A stretch of 5,573 nt of DNA, from NCBI GenBank assembly GCA_964577375.1, contig CAZNYW010000126.1, positions 1-5,573 of the forward strand. Reading direction: 5' to 3'. The notes beneath the pieces were generated by a model. That model was given only the letters and a program-made list of their open reading frames with translations, was not told the origin of the DNA and did not search any database. This DNA is from DATKUC01 sp964577375 (lineage in GTDB: Bacteria; Spirochaetota; Spirochaetia; DSM-27196; DATKUC01). The translations under genes were made by a program, and so were the position numbers. Below are positions 5,524 to 5,573 of the stretch, piece by piece; the stretch's first letter is position 1, and each line of letters begins with the position of its first letter.

Positions 5524-5573
5524 ATGGCAGGATTTCGTATTGCCCAGATCACCGATCTGCACGTCGGCGGGCC
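5524..5573 (+). CDS. Calcineurin-like metallophosphoesterase (5' end only)
   Basis: Only 16 codons are visible, reading MAGFRIAQITDLHVGG. This is the typical opening strand and first metal-binding motif (D11-x-H13) of the calcineurin-like phosphoesterase superfamily, dinuclear metal enzymes that cleave phosphomonoesters or phosphodiesters such as cyclic nucleotides. The substrate cannot be judged. ATG 5524 is the first start after an in-frame TAG at 5503-5505 and follows a purine-rich GGAAAAGAG. It is divergent from the decayed sugar operon and is probably an independent gene flanking the lost permease N-terminus. Confidence 0.75.
   Translation, partial: MAGFRIAQITDLHVGG

Overview
This is a GC-rich bacterial window, mostly coding, with every gene except the last on the minus strand. 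Gene content suggests a free-living heterotroph. A MalFG-type sugar ABC transporter beside Gfo/Idh/MocA sugar dehydrogenases (one of the Cys-cluster type), plus a secreted FecR-domain protein, is a combination I associate with Spirochaetota (Spirochaeta-like). That placement is from remembered family resemblance only and is weak. TAG and TGA both end genes here, so the code looks standard.

Layout in transcription order, right to left. At the far right (5524-5573, plus strand) is the first 16 codons of a calcineurin-like metallophosphoesterase. Facing away from it is what remains of a sugar-uptake and catabolism operon (about 5459 to 3555). It holds a MalF/UgpA-type permease lacking its N-terminus and cut by an in-frame TAG; a MalG-type permease of 161 residues that appears to lack three internal blocks; and a Cys-cluster Gfo/Idh dehydrogenase whose N-terminal 30 residues are joined out of frame to its C-terminal half. 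The original gene-to-gene spacings and strong Shine-Dalgarno sites survive, so this reads as a recently decayed operon, or an assembly artefact affecting three neighbouring genes. A large GC-rich hairpin lies over the last stop codon.

The next unit looks intact. A sigma70-like promoter (3487-3515) drives a complete Gfo/Idh/MocA oxidoreductase (2372-3460), followed 6 bp later by a 382-residue cytoplasmic protein I do not recognise (1217-2365). A second sigma70-like promoter (1164-1192) then drives an envelope pair: a predicted lipoprotein of unknown function (592-1155) and, 10 bp downstream with its Shine-Dalgarno sequence overlapping the upstream stop, a secreted FecR-domain protein that runs off the left edge.

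I see no RNA gene, CRISPR array, insertion sequence or attachment site, and no gene-free stretch over 100 bases. I did not find a convincing new system. The points most worth checking are the clustered lesions in the transporter operon and the unrecognised 382-residue protein.
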